From Coffea arabica (lineage: Eukaryota; Streptophyta; Magnoliopsida; Gentianales; Rubiaceae), in the NCBI RefSeq assembly GCF_036785885.1, contig NC_092322.1, positions 13,724,466-13,788,465 of the forward strand: a stretch of DNA of 64,000 nucleotides, read 5' to 3'. Shown piece by piece: positions 22,660 to 32,941 of this stretch. Below the pieces are notes generated by a model, which was not told where the DNA came from, made no database searches, and was given only the letters and a program-made list of their open reading frames with translations. A program made the position numbers and the translations under genes. Within the stretch, counting starts at the first letter, position 1, and every line of letters starts with the position of its first letter.

Positions 22660-22758
22660 CCGGCCCCCTCCACATTTCGAACACACTCAACCATCTTCCT
22701 CCTTGTGCTACAATCTGCCATCTTCTGCCACCTCCACCACCCCCACTGCTCCCACAAA

Positions 22759-25375
22759 ATGGAAAGCTTTTCTCCCAACTGGGCTGCGTGTGCACTCGTG
22801 TGGGTTGCAACGGTGGTTATTATCGCCCACCTCTCAAAGCATTTCCATCGGAAAAAACTCAACCTCCCACCAGGTCCAAGGCAATGGCCAATAATTGGAA
22901 ACTTAAACCTCATTGGCACCCTTCCTCATCGCTCACTCCATCAACTCTCCCTAACATATGGCCCCCTAATGCACCTTCAGTTCGGCTCCTTCCCTGTTGT
23001 CGTTGGCTCCTCTGTGGAGATGGCCAAAGTTTTCCTCAAAACCATGGACCTCACATTTGCAGGGAGGCCTAAAACTGCAGCTGGAAAATATACCACTTAT
23101 AATTACTCCGACCCGCTTTGGTCCCCTTACGGACCATACTGCTGCCAGGCACGTAAGATTTTCCTAACGGAATTATTTAGTGCAAAAAGACTCGAATCAT
23201 ACGAACATATTCGGGTGGAAGAAATGAATGCACTTCTGCTGCAGCTATTCAAATCATCGGGCAAGCCTGTCGTTTTGAAAGATTATCTTTCGACAGGGAG
23301 TTTGAACGTGATTAGCAGGATGGTCCTGGGAAAACATACATTGATGAGTCTGAGAACTCAATTGTCACGCCCGAAGAGTTCAGGCAAATGATGGACGAGC
23401 TCTTTTTGCTGACTGGTGTGTTTAACATTGGTGATTTCATACCTTGGATCGATTTCTTGGATTTGCAAGGGTATATCAAGAGGATGAAAATCTTGAGCAA
23501 GAAATTTGATAGGTTTCTGGAGCATGTTCTCGACGAGCATAATGCCCAAAGGAAGGACGAAACTAATTGCGTCAGCAAGGACTTGGTGGACGTCCTTCTG
23601 GGCCTTGCAGATGATCCCACTTTGGACGTGAAGCTGGAGAGGCATGGAGTCAAGGCATTGACTCTGGTATATGTTACTTACAAACTGCACAACGCATGCT
23701 GTCAAGTTTTAACGACTGAAAACTTGACAAAATATAGTCAGTGATCTTTTGAACTTCAATACTCCCCAAAATTTTCTTTGCTACTGGAAACATGGTTCAA
23801 AGTCGCGGTTGCGGTCGCGGTCGCGGCCCGAAACGTTTCACATCGGTTTCGGCATATCGGTCGCGGTCTCGGTGAGACGCAAATTTTAAAGTATTTAATA
23901 TTCTAAAAATTGTTAATAATATAAAAAAGTATGCTAAACAAAAATAATAAAAAATAGCAAAAGAAATAACCGAGTCAATCTGTCGCAGTGTAATTCGGCC
24001 GATTTCTTGTCTTGACTCGGGATAACTCGGAGTGACTCGGCCGAGTCAATCTGTCGTGGTGACGTCTCGGCCGATTTCTCGGCGAGTCAAGTATCTCGGT
24101 ATCGTTTCGTCACGGTATCGTATCGGTAGGGGGCGAGACGGTGACGACTCGACCGAGACTTCGAACCATGACTGGAAACTTGAGAGAAAGTAGTCAGGAT
24201 CTTTGGAGTTTGATGAAAATTTTTCAGTGGAGTTAGAATTCACAAGAAAATTCTTTTTAATCCTTCTGAAAGAAGTTGCTTTTGATAAAGGTACTCAAAC
24301 AAGAAAGACATTGTTGACCATGTACAGTCAATTTGCAACTTAAAAAGTTTGTGGGTAAAGTCAGTTTGCATGTCAAGAAGTTGATTAGAACTTGAGTTTT
24401 GCCGATAAGTTGGTTCTATTCATTTGTTTAGTTTTTGCCAAATTATTATAATATCCATGATAGTGAGATTTATTTCACATTCCAGAGGGAAGCACAAATA
24501 ATAATTCTTAAGAAATTCCAAGCCTATTGTAAACAATTTTTTTGGTGCCATGCTTCTGCGAGAAATAGCCACTTTTTTTGCAATTTTTTTAGGTTATTCT
24601 CTAAACACGCTTTTTAACTAATTTTTATTTTTTTTTATTACGTTGTCATCCAGATATCACATCCACAACATTGAGACATAATAAGTTTAAGAACTTAAAT
24701 AATTGGACTAAGTTTCTGGCTGCACTTTGCGTAATGATTGAACTGTAGGACCTACTTGTTGCTGGAACCGAGACCTCGGCGATTACAATAGAATGGGCCA
24801 TTTCGGAGCTACTGAAAAGCCCAGAAATATTCGACAAGGCAGGCGAAGAACTCGACCGTGTTATTGGTCAGAATCGGTGGGTGAAAGAGAAGGACATGCC
24901 AAATCTTCCTTACATAGAGGCTATTGTTAAAGAAACAATGCGTATGCACCCCGTCGCATTGCTAGCGCCAAGATGTGCTCGCGAAGATTGCAAAGTTGCA
25001 GGGTACGATATTCAAAAGGGAACCCGAGTCGCCGTCAATGTTTGGTCAATTGGGAGGGACCCCGAATTGTGGGAGAAGCCAGAGGAATTTTGGCCCGACA
25101 GATTCATGGGAAAGGACATTGACTTCAAAGGGCAAGACTGTAAGTTCCTACCATTTGGTGCTGGAAGAAGAATGTGCCCAGCGTACAGTTTAGGCCTCAA
25201 GGTTGTCCAATCTAGTTTGGCCAATCTTTTACATGGATACAGATGGAAGTTGCCAAATGACATGAAACCTGAGGACCTGGACATGGAAGAAATATTCGGC
25301 ATTACTACACCAAGAAAAATCCCACTTGTTGCCATTGTTGAGCCTCGGCTTCCTTGTAATCTTTATTCACTATGA
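22759..25375 (+). pseudogene. Cytochrome P450 (CYP92A-like), copy 1, frameshifted
   Basis: Exon 1 is 22759-23666 and exon 2 is 24749-25375, with the same splice sites as the intact copy at 32942. Compared with that copy, one G is missing from a G run at about 23327-23330, so translation shifts and stops at 23389-23391 after about 210 codons. After the shift the original frame resumes at about 23388. Exon 2 is open, with E-x-x-R and a haem-binding loop reading F-G-A-G-R-R-M-C-P-A-Y, where copy 2 has C-P-G-Y. The C-helix Arg position differs too (Y-C-C-Q against Y-L-R-Q), and one codon is missing after M-H-P-V. The TATA box and poly(A) signal are preserved, so transcripts are possible, but a full-length enzyme is not. 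An assembly error in the G run is the alternative explanation. Confidence 0.85.
23791..24170. mobile_element. MITE in the intron of P450 copy 1
   Basis: The insert of about 380 bp is absent from the intron of copy 2, where the empty site reads actgaaaac once. It begins CATGGTTCAAAGTCGCGG and ends CTTCGAACCATG, giving matching inverted ends. It is flanked by the direct repeat ACTGGAAA(C) at 23783-23790(91) and 24171-24178(79). Because one C can belong to the TSD or to the end, the TSD is 8 or 9 bp, so hAT and Mutator origins both remain possible. The interior carries several copies of the hexamer TCGCGG and related TCGG-rich words. Confidence 0.85.
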
Positions 25376-26094
25376 TTCACTACGTATATGTTTGATCTCC
25401 CAGTATCATCATTATCAACTTGTGTTCAAATAAATCAGCCCTGCAAGTTTAGAATTTGTAGCTGCACTTATATGTGTTTGCCAATTGCCGCAACGCTACA
25501 AACCCTTGCAGTAGGTGCATGGCATAAGCGAAATCACTGAGATTTTTATAGCTATTGAAGTCCAAATTTGTGCGCAATTGTGTGAAACTGTGAATATGCA
25601 CACCCCTGATGTTCCAAATACAATCTATAACATTCTGACGCTCATTTAAATCTGCAATAGCAGGCTTACGGTCAAAGCAATGTGCTCTCTGCCATCTTTC
25701 CTCTTTGCATCTTCCATCATTCCCCTCGCCAAGGCCAGAAGTTGTTCCTACTTCCTGTGCACCTCTAAGCCATCCCACTGGATTGGTGCTACTTTCCATA
25801 CTTGTGCAATGTCAGAGAAAAAGGGCATATGCTCAAGCGTTTCTGTTTGGTCCTCACGGCATCTATACTTATGATCCTCTTTCCCTGTTATCTGCCTAAT
25901 TACTTCATTCCCGGATAATATTCTTAGGAGACATTTCCAGATAAAATGTTTAATTATGCTTAAGTTTGAGACTTCAAAGAATCTTATTAGACATGCTTAT
26001 TAAATTTATTTGGGCAAATTACATATAATCCCCTATAGTTTTGTATAATGTCAAATGACGCCTCTAAGGTTTCAAAATAGCCGCATAACCCCCG
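25376..26094. repeat. 3' flank of P450 unit 1, with the left part of a MULE-type MITE
   Basis: It is colinear with 35170-35880 of unit 2. It includes a short open frame (about 25680-25874) whose phrase S-H-W-I-G-A-T-F-H-T-C also occurs in unit 2 and in the inverted flank. From 26012 (GGGCAAATTA) it is the left part of the MITE that is complete at 35799-36262. Here the MITE is cut at 26094 by LTR sequence. Confidence 0.75.
25429..25434 (+). terminator. Poly(A) signal of P450 copy 1
   Basis: AATAAA lies 54 bp after the stop codon, at the same place as in copy 2. Confidence 0.5.
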
Positions 26095-26335
26095 TGATAG
26101 GGTGTTAATTGTCGGTTATTTTACTATTAATTTTCCCCTTGTCCCTGCCAAATATTGTTTTTATTGTTAATATCTACTTATATTTGGTATCTGGACCTAA
26201 TTTCAGGGAATGGAGCAGAAAATTACAAAAAAAGGAGAGACTTTCTGGAGCAAATTACTTCACACATGGGAAACTGCTAAAAAGCTCCATCAATGTGGCC
26301 CACAAGAAGAGAACAAACCTAATTTCCTAGGTTAA
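26095..26335 (+). mobile_element. LTR fragment, same family as the solo LTRs
   Basis: It starts TGATAGGGTGTTAATTG, which is the reverse complement of the right end of the LTR at 28842-30104. Further phrases match in order (tgccaaatattg, tttggtatctggac, atttcaggaatg with small changes). Only the first 240 bp or so of the LTR are present, in plus orientation, inserted in a MITE remnant. The right edge is approximate. Confidence 0.7.
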
Positions 26336-27987
26336 TTGCATCAACCACTTCACACGTGGTTGAAAGTTATTGAATTTAATAATTTCGTAGGTTAATTGCA
26401 TTGCAAAGATGGAAAGGAAGTATCATGTTAAAATAATGATAGTTAGCGTATGGACGTTTTTGAGAATAACTGAGGAGGCATCTCTATTGACAAAGATATA
26501 TTGTTAATTAGATCAATTTAATTCCTCCTTCATACCTTCTTTCATTCATTCACACAAAGCTGTACAAATGGCGGTAAAGACATGAAAAACATGTAATAGA
26601 AACAACAGATAGACATGATTACTTAACAACATAAGAATTACACTAAGATTGTACTGTTTTATACCTAACGTTGCAAGAATTACACAACTGCATACAACTA
26701 GAAGAGACTTCAATTGAAGAGGCCCCAGATCAACCACTTAAGTGAACTCAATTTCATTTTATTCAATTTTATTTTGTTTCATTTTGCTTCTTTCCTGCAA
26801 GTATTTTCTGCTTGAGCACCAAAACAGTCCAAAGAACTAGCGAGCAAGAATTGATGTAAGGAACCAAAACAATACAAATTGTTGGTATAAGGTGCAAGCA
26901 GAATGATATATAATAAAAATTGTACTGATGATAAAAATGATGGAGGGGAAACATCTTAGCAAGTTCTCTATGGTTTATAGAAAATTACTTCATTCCCAGT
27001 TTATATCAAAACTGTTTCGCACTTTTATCATTTTCTGATATAATTGCGAAATTTTGAGGTTTTGCTACTAATATCTATCGAAGTTTATCAGATCAGCTAT
27101 TTCAATCACCAAAGACGATCAATTTTTTGGCTTAATTTGGTGTTCCCTCGAAGCCTGAGCAAAGCAGCTTATTATCTTCAAAACAGATGTTCCAATACTG
27201 AGAGGAATTTATTCCATTCCGAGTTTTCTTGTAGGACATATTTTCATCCTAAGGCCGTTGATCCAATCTCTTAATTGGGTTTTCATGATAGTGATTGAAG
27301 GAAAATGTTTCCATCACTTCCAAAATGCATTTTCAATTTCGATACGTTTTCATTAATGGGTTCATTTTGGTCGAATCGATTGGTCTCCAGATTCATAATT
27401 CTCTCAATTCTGACATGCGTTCATTATTTAAAACTCGAGACTGAGAAGTGAAGCTACCAAGCTAAGGGGATCAAAAGCCAAGGTGTCGGCAGAATTAGGC
27501 AGGCTAACAACAAGGCGACTGATGCGATAGATACAAGGTAATATGAAAGAGACAAACAAGTGTCGGCAGAATTAGGCTGGTTTATCACAAATCGACTGAT
27601 GTGATACGTACAAGGTAATATGAAAAAGATAAACGAACAACAAAATAAAATAAAAAGTGCACCAGAAACAAAACCCAAATATTTTCCTATTGTCATGGCG
27701 TAATCAGTGGTGGATTTAGGACCCAAGATTAGGAGGCAATTACTACGATTAAGGCAAAAATTTTGTTGACAAATGTTAATAACCAGTATGGTAGTTGTGT
27801 GAATTTTATTGAAATTATATAGTATTTTGCAACAATAACAACTAGATGATAATTTTTTTTGTATAGTAGACAACAAAAAAATTTTATGTTTATTTTTATG
27901 TGCCCAAACTTTTGAAATCCCCTTTTTTCCCCAAAATTTTCAACTACTACTTGTCTTCATTTTAAACGTGCCATCATTTATAAACTG
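26336..27987. repeat. Duplicated intergenic segment of unit 1
   Basis: It is colinear with about 36400-38546 of unit 2 but lacks the inserts found there at 36950-37503. A 77-bp tandem pair (gtgtcggcagaatta at 27483 and 27560) is shared with unit 2, where it lies at 38027 and 38104. No gene was recognised. Hydrophobic reverse-strand ORFs here (26769-26954, 27454-27876) are discussed among the findings and rejected items. Confidence 0.6.
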
Positions 27988-28340
27988 GGGATAATTTTAG
28001 AAACCTCCCTTGAGGTTTTTAACAATTTCACTCAACTCTCCTGAGGTTTCAATAAATACATTGACCTCCCTTGGTCTAATCAAATGACTAAAATATCCTT
28101 CACTTAATAGTTAATTCATAAAGGGACATTTAAATCCGTAAAATACTTCTTATTATTTTACTTGTCATTTATTCATCTCAAAAAACAACCTCCATCCATT
28201 TCCTAATGTTCATCTCTTCCTCTCTCAGTCCTTCTCTCTTTCCCTCTTTCTTACTCTTCTCTTCTTTTCCTCCTATAATGGCTTCTCCCTCTCACCAAAT
28301 AACGTGCTTCATTGTTACCAACCACACCACTATAATTAAA
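27988..28340. mobile_element. MULE-type MITE, left part only
   Basis: It begins GGGGATAATTTTAGAAACC after the TSD-like word tataaactg and matches the left part of the complete element at 38547-39635. Similarity between the two P450 units ends inside it, so it marks the right breakpoint of the duplication. Confidence 0.7.
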
Positions 28341-28792
28341 TTTTAATAAATAATCAAGTACTAAAATATCAACACATCACTAAATTATTATTCATTGTAA
28401 TTTTACAATTGAAACTCATAAAAACAATCAAACAGAAGTTATTTGAATACAATCCAATATGATGAAATAAATGTAACTAAAATAGTCAAGTTTTCACTTT
28501 TAGTACAAATGCAATCACTAATTCATTATTGTGTTTGTGCTTTTTTTTTAGAAAAAAGTGTTATTCTATTAAGTGTAATTAGAAATTTAGTATAAATGTA
28601 TTAGTAAATTTAGTATAACTAATTAATAAATTCTATTAGTAGACATGTATAATTATTCATATAATTGATAATATCAATTATATTATATAAACTAATATAC
28701 ATTATATAATACATCTAACTAATAATATCATTATCATAAGTTTATAACTAATTAACTTACATATTATATATAATTATATATATATTTTTGTT
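28341..28792. other. AT-rich intergenic DNA
   Basis: Very AT-rich, with stretches such as taattatatatat near 28770. No gene or clear repeat was recognised. Confidence 0.6.
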
Positions 28793-30203
28793 TTGCGGGT
28801 GGCGGGGCGGGGGATGGGGCGGGGGAGTATACCCCTGCCCCTGACAGGTGCCGAACCTGTACAATAATAAATACCTACTCGAGAAAAATACAGATTTTGT
28901 ATATAGCGGTGAGTAGGGTCGAATCCACAGGGAGTGGGGATAATTCGTTTCTTCTAAAGTCCAAAGTGTGGGGGGTTTTTGGATCAAATACTGACTAAAT
29001 AATTTAACTTCAGAAAATAATTAAGTAAAAGAAATAACTAAGAGAAACTCTAGCCAAGGGTATACTTCAGAAATGGTTCATGCACTGATCAATGATGCAA
29101 AAATAATTCCAACATTTAGTAATAGATTAGTTACAGTTGTCATGCATGCGATAAACAACCAACCCTTCCTTAATTTATCGATAGCTAAGGTACGACCGTT
29201 AGCTATTTCTCTAATCCAAAAAATAACCCTAGGTACGACCGTAGGATTTAATTTCTAGATTGCATTAATAATTAGAAAGGCCCAATCCTAACCAACAAAC
29301 ACGCTACGAGGGTTTGTTTAAATTAGATCATATGCTCCCCTGACATAAACCCAATTACGCCAGTTGCTACTGAGGTAGAGATAACGAACAATTACGGATT
29401 CAATTACCCCTATTTAGCAAAAATAGCCTATATGAATAATTAATTATTGCGCACTAATCAATCATACACAAGGCCATAGCAATTAAAATCAAGGAACATA
29501 CAAATACCAATAAATGAAGAAAATAATTAAAACAGATTCGATCTCACAGTAGTTGTCGAACCAAATCGTCAGTTGTCCCCTTGACTAGAAAAGCTTAACC
29601 ACGCCTCATGAGAAAATCTCCCCATTGGGAAATATTGTCGAACACCTGGCGTGTGTCAGAGGCCAGTCCAAAGAAAGGAAACTAGAACTAAAACTAAAAA
29701 ACTAAAACTAAAGCCCTAGATGTCTTTTGCTTCTGTACGTTGTCCCCTTTTAAAGCAACAAAAGAAAGATGACTAAAAGCTATCTAGGTGGTCCCCACAC
29801 ATGTGGACAAAGCCTCCAAAGTACTTCTTTCTCCAAGTCTCTCTACGTAGCTTCTTTTGAAGAGCCCAAATGACTAAATGCCTTTCACTAGCTTGTGGTC
29901 CCCACCAATTCAAGGGCCCAAGAATTGAAGCCCTTGAAAGTCTCCATATTTTCCATAAAGTCCCTTCTTTTGATAGTTTTCTACTTCATTCCTGAAATTA
30001 AGTCCAGATACCAAATATGAGTAAATATTAACAATTAAGCAATATTTGGCAAGGATAAAAAGGGAGATTAATAATAAAATAAACCAACAATTAACACCCT
30101 ATCAGCCCCCCCGCCCCATTTCTAAGCGGGGGGAAAAAATTCCCCCCGCCCCCGCCCCCGCCCCGAGAGCCCCCCGCGGGGCGGGTGCCCGCATTGCCAT
30201 CCT
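28793..30203. repeat. GC-rich palindromic tract split by a solo LTR
   Basis: The left part is 28793-28841 (gcggggcgggggatggggcg) and the right part is 30105-30203 (cccccgcccccgcccc, then gcggggcgggtgcccgc). With the LTR removed the two parts form an imperfect inverted repeat of G/C runs within very AT-rich DNA. The ending cgggtgcccgcattgccatc resembles termini of degenerate hAT-type MITEs in plants, but no TSD for the tract itself could be fixed. Confidence 0.5.
28842..30104 (-). mobile_element. Solo LTR, antisense, TSD GCCCC
   Basis: The 1263-bp sequence runs from TGACAGGTGCCGAACCTG to ACACCCTATCA. On the minus strand it begins TGATAGGGTG and ends GGTTCGGCACCTGTCA, the same terminus as the LTR at 3123-4746. 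Perfect 5-bp repeats GCCCC flank it at 28837-28841 and 30105-30109. No internal domain or second LTR is present, which is the signature of LTR-LTR recombination. Confidence 0.9.
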
Positions 30204-31069
30204 ACTAAAACTTGTTTGCATTACTCATACTTTTGCAGTTCTTAATTACTTGTATTACTTATTCTTTCTTCCCAACAATTCTACAGCCCATTATCATCAT
30301 TCCAATTTATTTCAATTTATTGCAAAGCATTTGGATAATCGGATGTTCGACCGAGTTTAATTAATCAAATTTAATATGAATTCACTTCAGTCAAATAGAT
30401 TTCAATATGGTCTTGGTACAAACAAAATTATGAGAGTGCTCAATTGGTTTGAAAGTAATTCTGAGTTCTTGATTTTTTATTTTAATTGACACACACACGC
30501 ACCATGTTACAGATGTTCACTCCACGTTATTGCAGATATTTAATATTCTTAACTACTATTTTCGTTTATTCTTTTTTCCGTCTCTTCATTTTCCTTCTTT
30601 CTTTTTCTTGATCACTTGCGTTTTGTGAAATTATTTTTCATATTTCCAATAGTTTGCTTTACTTGGCTTTCATATTTGTAATTATTTTTCATCAATATCA
30701 ATTTCTTCATATTTATGACTAACAATCTAATAGGGATTTATGCCTTTCCAAATTGTTAATTATTTGGTTAAAAAACCTTTAAAAATGATTTGTTGTATTG
30801 TATGGCAATTTTTGGGGACCAATTATTTTTCCTTCAAGCCCACATCTTTCTTGCTTGGTTTGTTGTAAGAGTTACACAGATCCTGTTTGATAACCTAATT
30901 GAATATTTAAATTTAATGAATTTATATCTTAACAATTTTGTATGGCCCCTTATAACCACTAATTTTCTTTTGTAAATCAATAATTAAAACTTAAAACTTA
31001 TGCTATTGGCTTAATTATGGGGTTTTGGTTCTGCCGCTGCACTTGAGATACTCAGCCCCCTTTAATAAG
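30204..31069. other. AT-rich intergenic DNA
   Basis: No gene, repeat or motif of note was seen. The ORFs at 30046-30360 (mostly LTR and GC tract) and 30790-30975 show no domain. Confidence 0.6.
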
Positions 31070-32400
31070 TGACAGGTTGTCAAGCCTGTGCAATAATAAA
31101 AACCTGCTCAAACAAAAGTTAATTTCTGTAAATAGTGATAAGCAGGGTCGAATCCACAGGGATTGAGGATATTTGTCTCTCTTAAAGTTTAAGTTAACAA
31201 TGGGGGGGGGTTTTTTTTTTATAGCAATGGCGATAAGTAAACGATTTGAATAAAAATAAATAGCCAACAAAAGATTAAATGACAAATTACTAAAACCAAA
31301 TTAACAATAGCTAAACTCTAGCCAAGAAATAACTTCAGCAATGGTTCACCTAATTGATCATCGATGCAAAGTCAATTCCAATTATTTACTAATAAATAGG
31401 TTATAACTGTCAAACAAGCGATGACAGTCAACCCTTCCTTACTGTGTCGGTGACTAAGGTACGCCCGTTAATCACTACTCTAATTAGGAAATAATCCTAG
31501 GTACGCCCGTAAGATTTAATTTCCCAATTGCCTCCCGTATCAGAGGAGTTCTATTCTAACCAAATAACGCACTACCAGGGTTATTTTAGATTAGCCTGTG
31601 TATTCCCCTGACACAAATCTAATCATGCCAGTTATCACTATTTTGAGGCAATTAAAAAATTACGGATTTAATACCCCAATTGACAATAGATTATTAAATT
31701 AACTAATTACCCGGATCCAAGACAATCAATTAATTAAACAATCATAAGTACTGCAATCAAGGAATAGGCGAATACCAATAAATGAAAGAAAAAGATAAAA
31801 TTAAATTGATCTCACAAGTTTTAGGCGAATCAAAATCTCCGTTGTTCCTTAACTAGAGTGAGGAAATTAGTTCATATTTGGTGCCAAAAACCCATAGGAA
31901 ATCGAAGCAGCAGTAGCGGCCATCGACTCCGAAATTGGGAAAATTCAATTCACTTCGGCAATGAAGGAAAAGTCAAGATTACAAAGAATGTCCAATTGCT
32001 TTTCTTTGCCTTCACATCCGATGGAAGCAACAGCATAATAAGACGAAAAGAGGAAAAATCAAAACTAAAAACTAAGCTAAAAGTAGTGCTAGTCCTCTGC
32101 ACACTTTTTTCTATCTAAAGTCATGCTACTTGCGGCGGCTACTGTGTGGAAAAAAACGAAGACTCCCCAGGCTTGCTGTCTTTGGCCAAATTACAAAAAA
32201 GGGCTTGTGTCTCGTTATTTCAAAAATGCCCCTCGACCCCTCATGACTATCAAGTTGGCATTTGTTATCATATTTTTCATTCTACTTCCTGAAATAAATG
32301 TAAAATACCAAAAGTGAGTAGAATCTAATAATTAATCCACATCAGATCAAGTAATAAGAAAAATTAATAATAAAATAAATAATAAAATTGCAACTTATCA
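31070..32400 (-). mobile_element. Solo LTR, antisense, TSD ATAAG
   Basis: The 1331-bp sequence runs from TGACAGGTTGTCAAGCCTG to TTGCAACTTATCA. It is clearly related to 28842-30104, sharing cctgtgcaataataaa and agggtcgaatccacaggga. Perfect 5-bp repeats ATAAG flank it at 31065-31069 and 32401-32405. It contains a G10T10 run near 31203. The ORFs at 31858-32317 lie inside it and are not genes. Confidence 0.9.
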
Positions 32401-32769
32401 ATAAGCCCCTACCTAACCCAATCAACGTAATGTTACCAATTTACCTTGCCCACGTGCATTTATTTCACAACATTTTTGGCTGCAATTTGTGAAGACGGTG
32501 GAATTGCTCTCCAATTTCATAGCCATCTTGTGGCAACATAATGATAAGTATATCAAATCAAAAGGACTCATCTAAACATTCTGACATTCACTGATTATCT
32601 CTCATTCATAGATAAAATATGGAAATCGTAATTCTGCAAATTCATCATAATATCTCCATTATAACTATTGAAGAAAATTTGAAGACAGATAAATTATTTA
32701 TTCTAACTATTCTTCCATGGAAACAACAACAACAAAACCAATTTAAGGCTTTTAACCCATGTGCCACAC
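32401..32769. other. Intergenic DNA before P450 unit 2
   Basis: No gene was recognised. Similarity to unit 1 starts at about 32770 (gatcacaataatttgca), corresponding to about 22583. Confidence 0.6.
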
Positions 32770-32837
32770 TGATCACAATAATTTGCATAGTGAGTTCTTG
32801 CTAGTGGTTATTGTGTGACTTCCACGCCTTTGCTCAT

Positions 32838-32845
32838 TATAAATA
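32838..32845 (+). promoter_or_regulatory. TATA box of P450 copy 2
   Basis: TATAAATA lies 97 bp upstream of the ATG, in sequence shared with copy 1. Confidence 0.75.
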
Positions 32846-32941
32846 CCGGCCCCCTCCACATTCCAAACATACTCAACCACCTCCTTTGTGCTGTATTCTG
32901 CTTTCTTCTGCCGCCACCACCACCCCCACTGCTCCCACAAA

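Noticed and set aside
22705..22758. Earlier start for P450 copy 1 (and 32888 for copy 2)
   Set aside because: The extension does not begin with ATG and would add a non-conserved His-rich leader. The ATG at 22759 or 32942 gives a normal membrane anchor.
22625..23072. Proline- and histidine-rich frames over the P450 exon (also 32811-33252)
   Set aside because: They are alternative frames of the P450 first exon.
27454..27876. 140-codon hydrophobic reverse-strand frame as a gene
   Set aside because: It spans a 77-bp tandem repeat whose length is not a multiple of three, so the two repeat copies are read in different frames. A frame kept in the duplicate may simply reflect recent common origin. 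It is left as an open question in the findings.
31858..32317. Two frames of 86 and 64 codons
   Set aside because: They lie inside the antisense solo LTR.
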